Shown: positions 33,501 through 42,399, counted from the first letter of the stretch. The stretch is 64,000 nt of DNA from Actinopolymorpha pittospori (GCF_014873875.1 NZ_JADBEM010000001.1:9238001-9302000), one strand, 5' to 3'. The notes: generated from the letters alone by a model not told the origin. A program made the numbers and translations.

Positions 33501-33956
33501 ATGACCTCCGACGACGACGTTCGCCGTCCCGACATCCGCTCCGACCTCGACGCCGGGCCCCACGGGCCTGGCTCCGATCCTGGCTCCGGGCTTGACGCCA
33601 CCACCGGTGCCACGCCGGACGCGCGGAGCGACCATCCGGAACGCCGACCGCTCAACCTGTCCGGCTGGATCGGGCTCGCCGCGGGCGCCGGTGCGTTCCT
33701 CGCCAGCCTTCTGGTCGGCTGGACCGGCGCGGTCGTCCTCGCCGCGCTCGCGTTGGCGCTCTCGATCACCGGGCTGGTGCGGGTCTACCGCGGCCGGGCG
33801 ACCAACGGTGCCGCGGCCGCCGGAGGCCTGACGCTCGCGGTCGCCACCATCGTTCTCGGCTTCGTCTGGGCCCATCTCGCGCAACCCTGCATCCCGCTCA
33901 CGAACGACACCCAGCGCTTCAACCAGTGCTACCAGGACAACACCGGGCTGCTGTAG
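33501..33956 (+). CDS. DUF4190 domain membrane protein
   Basis: A 151-residue protein. The first 55 residues are polar and disordered (Asp/Gly/Pro-rich). A DUF4190-type double helix follows: LSGWIGLAAGAGAFLASLLV and AVVLAALALALSITGLV. A third helix (about 110-128) precedes a C-terminal stretch with two cysteines (AQPCIPL, NQCYQDN) that may lie outside the membrane. The function is unknown. ATG 33501 is preferred over the in-frame start at 33462. It is divergent from proS. Confidence 0.75.
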   Translation: MTSDDDVRRPDIRSDLDAGPHGPGSDPGSGLDATTGATPDARSDHPERRPLNLSGWIGLAAGAGAFLASLLVGWTGAVVLAALALALSITGLVRVYRGRATNGAAAAGGLTLAVATIVLGFVWAHLAQPCIPLTNDTQRFNQCYQDNTGLL

Positions 33957-34010
33957 TTCCCGTGTGGTTCCCGGTGTGGTTCCCGACGAGGGACCGCAAC
34001 TCGGCCGCGC

Positions 34011-34823
34011 CTAGGGCAGCCAGCCGACGTGTCCCTTGAGGAGGGCGTACCCCACGAACGCCACCACGTCGAGCAGGGTGTGGGTGATGACCAGCGGCCA
34101 GAGTCGGTTGGTGCGCTGCCAGAGCCGGCCGAAGATCAGACCCATGACGAGGTTGCCGACGAAGCCGCCGAACCCCTGGTAGAGGTGGTACGACCCGCGC
34201 AGGACCGCCGCCGCGAGCAGCCCGGAGTTCTCGCTCCAGCCGAACTGCCGGAGCCGGGTGAGCAGGTAACCGACGACGAGCGTCTCCTCCGCCCAGGCGT
34301 TTCCGGCGGCCGACAGCACCAGCACCGGCGTACGCCACCAGTGGTCGCCGAGGGCGGATGCCTGCACGGTGAGGTTAAGGTCGAGGGCCTGGGCGAGCAG
34401 GTAGAGCCCCAGGCCCGGAATGCCGATCAGCGCGGTCAGCCCGATGCCGAGGGCGAGGTCACGGGCTGGTCGGCGCTGGTCGAGTCCGATCGACTGGGGC
34501 CGGATGCCGCCGCGCCAGAGCAGGTAGATCGCGAGGCCACCCCACGCGAGCAGTTGGAGTACCGAGGTGAGCTGGTACGCCAGGTCGATCAGCTGCTGCG
34601 CGGCCTGGGAGACGTTCAGGGCGACGGACTGCTTGCTGAGCGGCTCCGGCCGTAGCAGCGAGTCAAGCAGTGACAGCAGGCTGCGAAGTCCGGACAACCC
34701 GAGGGTCACACTGAAGACGAGCAGCATCTCGACGAGCAGGGTGCGACGCTCGCCCGGGTCGGTGACCACCGCGGGCTGTTCCGGTCGCTGCGGCGCCAGC
34801 CAGGCGCGTAGGCCGATTCGCAC
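34011..34823 (-). CDS. CPBP family intramembrane metalloprotease (CAAX protease-like)
   Basis: A 270-residue membrane protein with about seven hydrophobic helices. The CPBP (Abi) signature is AWAEETLVVGYLLTRL for motif 1 (EE), YHLYQGFGG with His for motif 2, and VITHTLLDVVAF with the final His/Asp. Family proteins are intramembrane proteases linked to prenyl-protein processing, bacteriocin immunity or stress signalling. The ATG start at 34823 is used. It is a single gene between DUF4190 and an epimerase. Confidence 0.85.
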   Translation of the reverse strand: MRIGLRAWLAPQRPEQPAVVTDPGERRTLLVEMLLVFSVTLGLSGLRSLLSLLDSLLRPEPLSKQSVALNVSQAAQQLIDLAYQLTSVLQLLAWGGLAIYLLWRGGIRPQSIGLDQRRPARDLALGIGLTALIGIPGLGLYLLAQALDLNLTVQASALGDHWWRTPVLVLSAAGNAWAEETLVVGYLLTRLRQFGWSENSGLLAAAVLRGSYHLYQGFGGFVGNLVMGLIFGRLWQRTNRLWPLVITHTLLDVVAFVGYALLKGHVGWLP

Positions 34824-34873
34824 GTCCGCACGCTACCTGGCGTCGGTGGGAGCGCGGCGGGTCACGGCCGGGA

Positions 34874-35770
34874 CTAGCCGTGGAGCAGGCGGGCGATGTC
34901 GGCGGCGAACCGTCGTTCGGAGTCGTCCTGCGGTTGGTAGCCGATCACCTCGCGGGCGTTGGTGATGCTCCAGAACTTCCTGGCGTTGTCGGAGACTCCG
35001 TAGAAGATGTGGAACGGAACGCCGTACTCGTCGGCGATGTCGGGGGTCTCGATCGACTTCACGAACAGCTGGCGCAGGTCACGCTCACTGATGTAGCCGG
35101 CGAGCTCACGGACGTAGCGGTGCGCCGGCTGGTCGACGAACAGCTCCGGGTCGATCTCACGCGGCACCACGATGCGCAGCTGGATGACCTCGAGGGCTCG
35201 GCCGAGGCTGCCGCACGCGTAGAGGAACCCGAGCGACTCATAGGCGGCCTTCGCCCAGCCGTAGAAGCTGTCCGGCCGCGGATAGTCCTCGGGGGTGACC
35301 CGGTCCCTGCGCCCCTGGAAGTAGGGCTGCTCGTACCACTTCGCGGCCTGGTTGGTGCTGGCCGCGACGACCCGGGGAACGCCGTGGTCGACGGCCAGCT
35401 GGTAGACCCGCTGCATCAGGTCGACGTTGCGGCGTTCGGTGTCGTAACGCGCCTGCGAATCCGCACCGGTGGGCCGCTGGTAGGCCGTGTGGACGACGAC
35501 GTCGACGCCTTCGAACAGCGGCGCGAGCTCCTCGACCGGGGTCTCGAGCAGGTCGACGACCTCCACGCCCGGTGCGGGCGCTATGTCGACGAGCCGCAGG
35601 TCGTAGCGCTCCCGAAAGCCTGGCAGCAGCTGACCCGCGATGTATCCCGTCGCCCCGGTGAGGAGGACACGCTTCGCGGACCCGTTGGACGCGTTGGGCC
35701 CCGCGGCATCGGAGGCGTCGGTGGAGGCGGTGGAGGCGGTGGAGGCAGTGGAGCTGGCGTCGGACGACAT
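34874..35770 (-). CDS. NAD-dependent epimerase/dehydratase
   Basis: A 298-residue extended SDR. The N-terminal 30 residues are an Ala/Ser/Thr repeat encoded by 9-base units (GCCTCCACC) at 35720-35746, probably disordered. GATGYIAGQLLPGF binds NAD, and the catalytic motif YGWAKAAYE contains YxxxK. LQLRIVVPREIDPELF belongs to the substrate domain. Resemblance to uronate dehydrogenase and sugar epimerases is general only; the substrate is unknown. ATG 35770 is uncertain, since in-frame ATGs at 35788 and 35794 exist. Confidence 0.82.
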   Translation of the reverse strand: MSSDASSTASTASTASTDASDAAGPNASNGSAKRVLLTGATGYIAGQLLPGFRERYDLRLVDIAPAPGVEVVDLLETPVEELAPLFEGVDVVVHTAYQRPTGADSQARYDTERRNVDLMQRVYQLAVDHGVPRVVAASTNQAAKWYEQPYFQGRRDRVTPEDYPRPDSFYGWAKAAYESLGFLYACGSLGRALEVIQLRIVVPREIDPELFVDQPAHRYVRELAGYISERDLRQLFVKSIETPDIADEYGVPFHIFYGVSDNARKFWSITNAREVIGYQPQDDSERRFAADIARLLHG

Positions 35771-35838
35771 GGCCTCAGCCTGCTCCATCGCCATGACCAC
35801 GGTCCAACGAGGCGGTGACGCCGAGCGGTCCGGGTCCG

Positions 35839-36234
35839 CTACCGGTCAGTGGCGCCTTCGGTGTCGGCCGGACCGTCCAGCGGAGACAGGATCTCGACCC
35901 GGTTGGCGTTTCCGTCCTGGGAGTAGAACCGTCGGTACCCCGGGAACAGGTCGTCCCACTCGACGGCGAAGCCCGCCGTGGCGACTCGCTCGGCCACGGC
36001 GTCGATGTCGTCCACGCAGAACGCGGGATGGGCCTTGCGGGCGGGCTGGAAGTCCTGCTCGACGCCGACGTGGAGTTCGGCCCGGCCGTCGGCCGAGCGG
36101 AACCACACGCCTCCCCGCGCGGCGAGCGCCGGTGGCTTGACGGCCTCGGGCAGCCCGAGCGCCCCACCGTAGAAGGCCCGGGCGGCGTCCTCACCACCGA
36201 CGGGGCAGGAGACCTGCGCGTGGTGCAGCCTCAT
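35839..36234 (-). CDS. VOC family (glyoxalase/bleomycin resistance-like) protein
   Basis: A 131-residue vicinal-oxygen-chelate protein with two beta-alpha-beta-beta-beta units. LHHAQVSCPVGGEDAARAFY carries the first metal His, AHPAFCVDDIDAVAERV the middle unit, and FYSQDGNANRVEILSP the final Glu ligand. It might bind or modify a small hydrophobic compound. Its ATG shares one base with the stop of the upstream GNAT gene (TGATG); it is third in the methyltransferase-GNAT-VOC operon. Confidence 0.88.
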   Translation of the reverse strand: MRLHHAQVSCPVGGEDAARAFYGGALGLPEAVKPPALAARGGVWFRSADGRAELHVGVEQDFQPARKAHPAFCVDDIDAVAERVATAGFAVEWDDLFPGYRRFYSQDGNANRVEILSPLDGPADTEGATDR

Positions 36235-36767
36235 CAGCCCTCACTCCCGAGGTAGAGCTTCATCCCGACGTGGCTCGCCACGAAGCCGAGCCGTTCGTAG
36301 AACCGGTGCGCGTCGACGCGGGCCCGGTTGGAGGTCAGCTGCACGCGGACGGCGCCGCGCCGACGAGCCTCCTCGACCACCCAGTCCATCAGCGCGGTCC
36401 CGATCCCCTGGCCCCGCAGTTCGGGGACCGTACGGACCGACTCCACCTCGGCGATCAGGCCGCCGTGGTAGGTCAGGTGCCGGGCGAAGGTGAGCTGGCA
36501 GGTGGCCACGATGGCGCCGTCGAGTTCGCCGACCAGCAGCAGGACGTTCGGGTTGGCGGCGATCTCCTCGAACGCCGCGACATAGGGCCCGGCGACCTCG
36601 CCGTCCTGGCCGACGTCCTCGGCGACCTCGCGGATCGCGTCCGCGGCGATCATCGCCACGACGGCGGCGAGGTCGGCGCGCGAGGCCTCCCGGATCACCA
36701 TCCGCGAGGCGGCGGACGGCGCGGCGGACCCGGTCGAGCCGAGCGGGTTCGTGGACACGGAGCTCAT
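36234..36767 (-). CDS. GNAT family N-acetyltransferase
   Basis: A 177-residue acetyltransferase. IREASRADLAAVVAMIA starts the GNAT fold after a 22-residue Ser/Ala-rich leader. The acetyl-CoA loop is VPELRGQGIGTALMDWVVEE, and VDAHRFYERLGFVASHVGM ends the fold. The substrate is unknown. The ATG at 36767 overlaps the stop of the methyltransferase gene by four bases, and the gene's own stop overlaps the VOC start, so the three are translated from one message. Confidence 0.88.
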   Translation of the reverse strand: MSSVSTNPLGSTGSAAPSAASRMVIREASRADLAAVVAMIAADAIREVAEDVGQDGEVAGPYVAAFEEIAANPNVLLLVGELDGAIVATCQLTFARHLTYHGGLIAEVESVRTVPELRGQGIGTALMDWVVEEARRRGAVRVQLTSNRARVDAHRFYERLGFVASHVGMKLYLGSEG

Positions 36768-37561
36768 GCGTCACCTCGTTGCGCGACCGCGAACACTCGG
36801 CGGAACGGCAGGACCGTGCCGAAGTCGCGGGGTGGATAGGCGGTGTTCAGGCGGTCCTTGTATATCCGCTCGAACTCCGGCCGTACGTCGTCGGGGAGCG
36901 CCTGCAGGATCGGCCGGGCCCCGGTGCCCTTGATCCACTCGAACACCGCGTTCTCGCCGGGCAGAACGTGCAGATAGGTCGTCTCCCACGCGTCGACCCG
37001 GCACCCCGTGCCGGCCAGGACCTCGAGGTAGCCCTCCGGACCAGGCGCGCTGATCCGCTGGGTGACGCGGCCGGCCAGGCGGCTCGCCCACGGCTCCTCT
37101 GCGGCGAGGTCGAACAGGAGCTGGTGGCTCGGGCTCTCGAAGTTGCCGGGCACCTGCAACGCGAGGAAGCCGCCGGGAGCGAGCTGGTCCACCCAGGTCG
37201 GCAGGAGGTCGAGGTGGCCGGGGACCCACTGCAGGGTCGCGTTGGTGACGAGGACGTCGACCGGGCGGCTCGGCTTCCAACCGTGGGCGTCGCCGAGGCT
37301 GAAGCTCAGCCGACCGGGTTGGGCGAGCGCGCCGGCCTTCTCGATCATCTCGGCCGAGGAGTCGATGCCTTCGACGGTGGCGTTCGGCCACCGGTCGAGC
37401 AGCGTCGCGGTGAGATTGCCCGGGCCGCAGCCGAGGTCGACGACGTACGCCGGATCCTCCGCGGTGACCCGCGCGACCAGGTCGACGAAGGGTCGGCCCC
37501 GCTCCCCGGCGTACTTCAGGTACTGCCTGGGGTCCCAGAGCAACCGCTCACCCTCGCTCAT
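36764..37561 (-). CDS. tam: Trans-aconitate 2-methyltransferase
   Basis: A 265-residue AdoMet-dependent methyltransferase matching Tam along its length. WDPRQYLKYAGERGRPFVDL opens the protein, VVDLGCGPGNLTATL is motif I, and TNATLQWVPGHLDLLP and LAPGGFLALQVPGN follow. The C-terminal half includes EWIKGTGARPILQALP and YPPRDFGTVLPFRRVF. Tam methylates trans-aconitate, which forms by isomerisation of a citrate-cycle intermediate and inhibits aconitase. First gene of a three-gene operon, it faces a MarR regulator with two dyads in the spacer. Confidence 0.9.
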   Translation of the reverse strand: MSEGERLLWDPRQYLKYAGERGRPFVDLVARVTAEDPAYVVDLGCGPGNLTATLLDRWPNATVEGIDSSAEMIEKAGALAQPGRLSFSLGDAHGWKPSRPVDVLVTNATLQWVPGHLDLLPTWVDQLAPGGFLALQVPGNFESPSHQLLFDLAAEEPWASRLAGRVTQRISAPGPEGYLEVLAGTGCRVDAWETTYLHVLPGENAVFEWIKGTGARPILQALPDDVRPEFERIYKDRLNTAYPPRDFGTVLPFRRVFAVAQRGDA

Positions 37562-37613
37562 GTCCGCCTCCCGCCATGGATGGACCTTCGTCCACCAGGA
37601 TCGCCGAGCAACT

Positions 37614-37664
37614 TATCTTGACGTCGAGATAGTCTGGTTGCAGCGGTATCTCGATGTCAAGAGT
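37614..37664. promoter_or_regulatory. Twin MarR operators between tam and marR
   Basis: TATCTTGACGTCGAGATA (37614-37631) is palindromic with one mismatch pair, and TATCTCGATGTCAAGAGT (37647-37664) is a second, weaker copy 33 bases on (three turns apart). TTGACA at 37666-37671 may belong to a promoter. The TCTTGA/TCAAGA form is typical of MarR sites. Confidence 0.75.
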
Positions 37665-37688
37665 CTTGACACCCCCTAGGCTTACTCC

Positions 37689-38210
37689 GTGAAGAACGTC
37701 CCCGAGGAGCACGACCAGCAGGACGAGGTCGACCGGCTCGTGCGCGCGTGGCGGCGAGAGCTTCCCGACCTGGACGTCTCGCCGTTCGACGTGCTGTCCC
37801 GGGTCACCCGGCTGGCGCGTCACCTCGACCGTGCCCGCCGCCTCGTCTTCGCGACGCACGACCTCGAGTCGTGGGAGTTCGACGTCCTCACCGCGCTGCG
37901 TCGCGCCGGTACTCCGTACGAACTCTCGCCGGGACGGCTCCTCACCCAGACCCTCGTCACGAGCGGAACCATGACCAACCGGATCGACCGGCTGGCCGCG
38001 AAGGGCCTGGTCGAACGCCGCCCGGACCCCACCGACCGCCGGGGCGTGCGGGTGCGGCTCACCGCCAAGGGACAGAACCGCGTGGACGCCGCCCTGGCAG
38101 GGCTCCTCGACCACGAACGCGCCCTGCTGGCGGGTCTGGACGAGACCGACCGCGAGCAACTGGCGACGCTGCTGCGACGCCTGCTGACTCCGTTCGACGA
38201 GCGGGCCTGA
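37689..38210 (+). CDS. MarR family transcriptional regulator
   Basis: A 173-residue winged-helix regulator. The DNA-binding part includes LLTQTLVTSGTMTNRIDRLAAKGLVERRP and the wing DPTDRRGVRVRLT (listed separately). Flanking helices (30-60 and 130-170) form the dimer. It probably binds the twin dyads just upstream and controls both itself and the tam-GNAT-VOC operon, releasing on a phenolic or similar ligand (inference). GTG 37689 is the start. Confidence 0.88.
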   Translation: MKNVPEEHDQQDEVDRLVRAWRRELPDLDVSPFDVLSRVTRLARHLDRARRLVFATHDLESWEFDVLTALRRAGTPYELSPGRLLTQTLVTSGTMTNRIDRLAAKGLVERRPDPTDRRGVRVRLTAKGQNRVDAALAGLLDHERALLAGLDETDREQLATLLRRLLTPFDERA

Positions 38211-38277
38211 GCGCACCCGTTCCGCCCTGGACCGGCCGGGGTACCCCAACCCCCTGCCGACACGGCATGATGTGCCC

Positions 38278-38727
38278 GTGCAGATCTCGGCGCGCGCCGA
38301 CTACGCAGTCCGCGCCATGCTCGAACTCGCCGCGACCGACGAGATGGTCACGGCGCAGGCGCTGGCGGACGCCCAGGGGCTGCCACACAAGTTCCTCGAG
38401 GCCATCCTTGGTGATCTTCGCCGCGCCGGTCTGGTCCGTAGCCACCGTGGCGCCGACGGCGGTTACCGCCTGGCGCGACCGGCCACCGAGATCGCGATCG
38501 GCGACGTCATCCGCGCGGTCGACGGCCCGCTCGCCGGCGTGCGCGGGGTCCGCCCCGAGCAGGCGAAGTACGAAGGCGTCGCCGAGCACCTGCAGACGGT
38601 CTGGGTCGCGACCAGGGCCGCGGTGCGCGGGGTTCTCGACGAGACGAACCTCGCCGACGTGGTGAACGGCGAGCTTCCCCACCTGCGCGGCCTGGTCGAC
38701 GCACCGGGAGCCTGGCAGCCCCGCTGA
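38278..38727 (+). CDS. Rrf2 family transcriptional regulator without cluster cysteines
   Basis: A 149-residue Rrf2 protein. It begins QISARADYAVRAMLELA, followed by the recognition region GLPHKFLEAILGDLRRAGLV and wing RGADGGYRLARP. The [Fe-S]-binding cysteines of IscR/NsrR are absent; no Cys is seen in the protein. It may therefore respond to a non-iron signal, as CymR does. The GTG at 38278 fits the family N-terminus and could be leaderless (CATGAT just upstream); GTG 38272 is the alternative. It is transcribed alone. Confidence 0.85.
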   Translation: MQISARADYAVRAMLELAATDEMVTAQALADAQGLPHKFLEAILGDLRRAGLVRSHRGADGGYRLARPATEIAIGDVIRAVDGPLAGVRGVRPEQAKYEGVAEHLQTVWVATRAAVRGVLDETNLADVVNGELPHLRGLVDAPGAWQPR

Positions 38728-38804
38728 CCACGGCGGCGGTCCCTGGCCGGTGGCCCGCGGACCCGGACTCACGCGACCTCGGGCCGACGCGACCTCCGCG
38801 CGCG

Positions 38805-40667
38805 CTACTCCAGCGACTCCGCGAGTTCCAGCCAGCGCGACTCGACCTCTTCCTTCTCCGCCTGGACGCCGCGAAGCTCGGTGTCCAGCGTCATCAACTT
38901 CTCGTAGTCACTCGCGTGTTCGGCCTGCGCCGCGTGCAGCTCGGCCTCCCGCGAGGTGAGTCGGGACAGCTGCCGCTCGAGCTTGGCGAGTTCCTTCTTC
39001 GCCGCGCGCTGGTCGGCCGCGTCGGGCGGGCGTGCTCCGGAGCCGTTCGGCGTCGGCGTGGAGGACGCCGCCGATACCGCCGATCCCGCCGATCCAGTCG
39101 AGCTGGTCGGAGTGGGGCGGTCGGTTCCCGACTGCCGTCGGGCGAGGTACTCCTCCACCCCACCGGGCAGCATGGCGAGCCGCCCGTCGCCGAGCAGCGC
39201 CCAGGTCGTGTCGCAGACCCGCTCCAGGAAGTACCGGTCGTGTGTCACGACGACGAGTGAGCCCGGCCAGGCGTCCAGGAAGTCCTCGATCACCTGCAGC
39301 GTGTCGATGTCCAGGTCGTTGGTCGGCTCGTCCAGCATCAGCACGTTGGGCTCGGTGAGGAGCAGGCACAGCAGCTCCAGCCGTCGGCGTTCACCACCGG
39401 ACAGCTCGCCGACCCGGGTGCGCAGCCGGTCTCCCCGGAAGCCGAAGCGTTCCAGCAGCGAGATCGCGGTGACCTCCGGCCCGGCCGAGGGCACCGGGCG
39501 GCGGCCGATCGCGCCCGGCCGGATGTGGTCGGGTCCGAGCTTGATGACGCGGCGGATCTCCTCGGCGGCCTCGGTGACCGTGAGGGTCGGGTCGAGGGTG
39601 CCGAGTTCCTGGGTCAGGTGGCCGAGTTGCACGGTACGTCCCGTGATCACCTTGCCGTGGTCGGGTTCGGTGTCCCCGGCGAGCAACCGGAGCAGCGTCG
39701 TCTTGCCCGCGCCGTTGACGCCGACGATGCCCACCCGCTCGCCCGGTCCGAGCTGCCAGCTGACCGCCCGGAGCAGTTCACGGGAGCCGCGACTGATGTC
39801 GACGTCCTTCAGGTCGATCACGGTCTTGCCGAGCCGGGCGGTGGCGAACTTGGCCAGCGCCGGCGAGTCACGCGGATCGGGTTCGTTCTCGATCAGGGCC
39901 GCCGCCGCGTCCATCCGGAACTTCGGCTTGGACGTCCGTGCCGGCGCGCCCCGGCGTAGCCAGGCAAGCTCCTTGCGCAGGAGGTTCTGCCGCCGGGACT
40001 CCGACGCGTCGGCCATCCGGTCCCGCTCCGCGCGGGCCAGGACGTAGGCCGCGTAGCCACCCTCGAAGGCGTTCACCTCTCCGTCGGCCAGCTCCCACGT
40101 CGTCGTACACACCGCGTCGAGGAACCACCGGTCGTGCGTCACCGCCACCAGCGCCTCCGGGCGGGCGACCAGGTGGCGGGCCAGCCAGTCGGTGACCTCG
40201 ATGTCGAGGTGGTTGGTGGGTTCGTCGAGCAGGATCAGGTCGTACTCCTGGACGAGCAGCCGGGCCAGGGCGACACGGCGCCGCTCACCACCGGAGAGCC
40301 CGTCCACGGTCCGCTCGATCGGCACGTCCCCGAGCAGGCCGCCGAGGACGTCGCGCACCCGGCGGTCGGCCATCCAGACGTGCTCCGGCTGGCCGCCCAG
40401 GACCAGGTCGGCGACCGTCGCGCCCGGGTCGAAGCCGTCGCGCTGCTGGAGTACGCCGACCCGCAGGCCGCGGTTGTGCGTGACGCGGCCGGAATCGGCC
40501 TCCTCGGTGTCGGCCAGGAGGGCCAGCAACGTGGACTTGCCGGCGCCGTTGCGGCCGACGAGGCCGATCCGCTCGCCCGCCGAGACGCCGAGGCTCACCT
40601 CACGAAGGAGCGGGGTGATGCCGTAGGCCTTGTCGACGCGCTCGAGGTTGACGAGATTGGTCGCCAT
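38805..40667 (-). CDS. ABC-F family ATPase (Uup-like)
   Basis: A 620-residue protein with two ABC domains in tandem. Walker A is GRNGAGKSTLL and GVNGAGKTTLL; signatures are LSGGERRRVAL and LSGGERRRLEL; Walker B is LILLDEPTNHLD and VLMLDEPTNDLD. There are no membrane helices. The linker (about 235-290) and a C-terminal coiled coil (about 540-620, KKELAKLERQLSRLTSRE onward) mark the Uup branch. ABC-F proteins act on the ribosome or on replication intermediates and can protect against antibiotics. It is cytoplasmic and monocistronic. Confidence 0.92.
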   Translation of the reverse strand: MATNLVNLERVDKAYGITPLLREVSLGVSAGERIGLVGRNGAGKSTLLALLADTEEADSGRVTHNRGLRVGVLQQRDGFDPGATVADLVLGGQPEHVWMADRRVRDVLGGLLGDVPIERTVDGLSGGERRRVALARLLVQEYDLILLDEPTNHLDIEVTDWLARHLVARPEALVAVTHDRWFLDAVCTTTWELADGEVNAFEGGYAAYVLARAERDRMADASESRRQNLLRKELAWLRRGAPARTSKPKFRMDAAAALIENEPDPRDSPALAKFATARLGKTVIDLKDVDISRGSRELLRAVSWQLGPGERVGIVGVNGAGKTTLLRLLAGDTEPDHGKVITGRTVQLGHLTQELGTLDPTLTVTEAAEEIRRVIKLGPDHIRPGAIGRRPVPSAGPEVTAISLLERFGFRGDRLRTRVGELSGGERRRLELLCLLLTEPNVLMLDEPTNDLDIDTLQVIEDFLDAWPGSLVVVTHDRYFLERVCDTTWALLGDGRLAMLPGGVEEYLARRQSGTDRPTPTSSTGSAGSAVSAASSTPTPNGSGARPPDAADQRAAKKELAKLERQLSRLTSREAELHAAQAEHASDYEKLMTLDTELRGVQAEKEEVESRWLELAESLE

Positions 40668-40832
40668 CCCTGCCTTTCCGTACGCCGCCGCACGGTGCGG
40701 CAGCGCTGTCAGTGCCCGCCGGATGTCGGCCGGCGAACGCCGTCGAGGCTATCTCTGTCCGCGGACCGACGTGTTCCGGCGGCCACCCGAAGTGGGCCAG
40801 GATGGCTGAAAACATCTGACGAGAGGCTGCCG

Positions 40833-42092
40833 ATGACCGCGCCGCTGAAGATCACCGATGTCGAACGCATCGTCGTCAACGTGCCGTTCACCCCACGCTG
40901 CCAGGAATGGAACGCCCTGCTCGTCTGGGACTGGTCGATCATCGAAGTGACCAAGGTGACCACCGACGCCGGGATCGTGGGATACGGCGAGACGCTGCTC
41001 CACTACGGCTGGGGCCTGGTCTTCGACAGCGCCGTCGCCCGGGTCCAGGGCCGTAACCCCGCCGACTTCCTCGGTGACGACTCGCTCGGTCCCGGTCTGC
41101 AGATGGCGTTGTACGACGTCGTGGGCAAGGCGCTCGGCGTTCCTGTCTCCGCGCTGCTCGGCCCGCGGGTCCGCGAACACTGCCCCATCGCCTGGTGGAA
41201 CACCAAGATGAGCCCGGAGGCCCTCGCGCTGGAGGCGCAGGAGGCGGTCGAGGCCGGTTACGTCTTCCACAAGTTCAAGGCGCGCCCGTGGTTCGACGTC
41301 TACGCCCAGGTGGACGCCATCAGCGCGGTGACGCCGCCGCACTACCGCCTCGACATCGACTGGAACGGCATGCTCCTCAGCGCGGGCGACGCCGCTCCGG
41401 TCCTGCGCGACCTCGACGGGCGCGAACGCGTCGCCATCTACGAGACACCGATTCCCCACCCGGACCTGGAGGGGTACCGCCACCTGCGGGACAAGGTGGG
41501 TCACCCGCTCGCCGTCCACCTGAAGGCGCAGCCCTACCAGGCCATGATCCGCCAGGAGACCTGCGACGGCTTCGTCGTGGAGGGCGGCGTCGTCTCGATC
41601 CTGCGCCAGGGCGCGATCTGCGCGGAGTTCGGCAAGTCGTTCTGGCTCCAGGTGGTGGGTGCCGGCCTGACCACGGCGCTGGTGGCCCACCTCGGCTCCG
41701 TCCTCACCCATGCCCGTTGGCCCGCGGTCACCGCGCTCAACAACTACGCCGACGACCTGCTGGTCGAGCCGTTGACGGTCGAGCAGGGCTACCTCAAGGC
41801 ACCGGAGGGGCCGGGCCTCGGTGTGACGGTCGACGAGGAGGCCCTGGAGCGTTACCGCATGCCGCTCCCCCACTCACTGCCCGAGCGCCGCCACATCCTC
41901 TCGGTCGTCTGGCCGCACGGCAAGGTCGTCCACTACGCACGGATGGCGCAGGTGTGGACCGACTTCCTGGCCGGCAACCACCCCGTACAGGACCGCGGTG
42001 TGACCATGGAGGTGCGGCTCGACGACGGGTCGGCCGACTGGACCGAGCTGTACACCCGGGCGGAGCAGGGGCCCGTGCACAGCGCACGTTGA
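40833..42092 (+). CDS. Enolase-superfamily (mandelate racemase/muconate lactonizing-like) protein
   Basis: A 419-residue protein. The N-terminal cap (1-130) includes EVTKVTTDAGIVGYGE. In the barrel, HKFKARPWFD supplies the KxK acid/base pair, LDIDWNG the first metal Asp, and AIYETPIPHPD the Glu ligand. The position usually holding the third Asp/Glu ligand reads PLAVHLKAQP, with His in place, so metal binding may be unusual. Abstraction of a proton next to a carboxylate is the common chemistry; a sugar acid is a likely but unproved substrate. GAGAGG precedes ATG 40833. It is monocistronic. Confidence 0.85.
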   Translation: MTAPLKITDVERIVVNVPFTPRCQEWNALLVWDWSIIEVTKVTTDAGIVGYGETLLHYGWGLVFDSAVARVQGRNPADFLGDDSLGPGLQMALYDVVGKALGVPVSALLGPRVREHCPIAWWNTKMSPEALALEAQEAVEAGYVFHKFKARPWFDVYAQVDAISAVTPPHYRLDIDWNGMLLSAGDAAPVLRDLDGRERVAIYETPIPHPDLEGYRHLRDKVGHPLAVHLKAQPYQAMIRQETCDGFVVEGGVVSILRQGAICAEFGKSFWLQVVGAGLTTALVAHLGSVLTHARWPAVTALNNYADDLLVEPLTVEQGYLKAPEGPGLGVTVDEEALERYRMPLPHSLPERRHILSVVWPHGKVVHYARMAQVWTDFLAGNHPVQDRGVTMEVRLDDGSADWTELYTRAEQGPVHSAR

Positions 42093-42126
42093 GGTTTACG
42101 GACAAATTTGCACATTGGGTACACAT

Positions 42127-42158
42127 GCGAAACCTCCGACCTAAGTCGGAGGTTTCGC
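42127..42158. terminator. Bidirectional hairpin terminator
   Basis: GCGAAACCTCCGAC and GTCGGAGGTTTCGC are a perfect 14-bp stem around CTAA. It lies between the convergent enolase-superfamily and DUF397 genes and probably ends both transcripts; only a weak T run follows. Confidence 0.85.
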
Positions 42159-42195
42159 GCTTTGTGGCGATAATTCGCCCGCGGAAAGCGACGGG

Positions 42196-42399
42196 TCAGC
42201 GCAGGTTGAACTCGCCCTTCTTCGCGCCGCCAACGAAGCTGGACCACGCGCCCGCGCTGAAGATCAGCTTCGGGCCCTGCCGGTCCTTGGAGTCGCGGAC
42301 TGCGAGGTGAGCACCGAGGTCAGCGACCTCGACGCAGTTCTGCATCCCGACCGACGCCGATGCCTTCCGCCATCGTGCACGGGACAGATCAACTTTCAT
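42196..42399 (-). CDS. DUF397 domain small protein
   Basis: A 67-residue protein made of one DUF397 domain: RARWRKASASVGMQNCVEVA, then AVRDSKDRQGPKLIFSAGAW and ending GGAKKGEFNLR. DUF397 proteins are partners of XRE/DUF5753 regulators in actinomycete development (WhiJ-type loci). AGGAGG 6-11 bases upstream fixes ATG 42399. The gene starts inside the 3' end of the upstream regulator gene (11-base overlap), so translation is coupled and stoichiometry may matter. Confidence 0.92.
   Translation of the reverse strand: MKVDLSRARWRKASASVGMQNCVEVADLGAHLAVRDSKDRQGPKLIFSAGAWSSFVGGAKKGEFNLR

Noticed and set aside
35720..35746. 9-base GGTGGAGGC repeats as a separate repeat element
   Set aside because: They lie in the coding N-terminus of the epimerase and encode an Ala-Ser-Thr stretch; noted in that gene instead.
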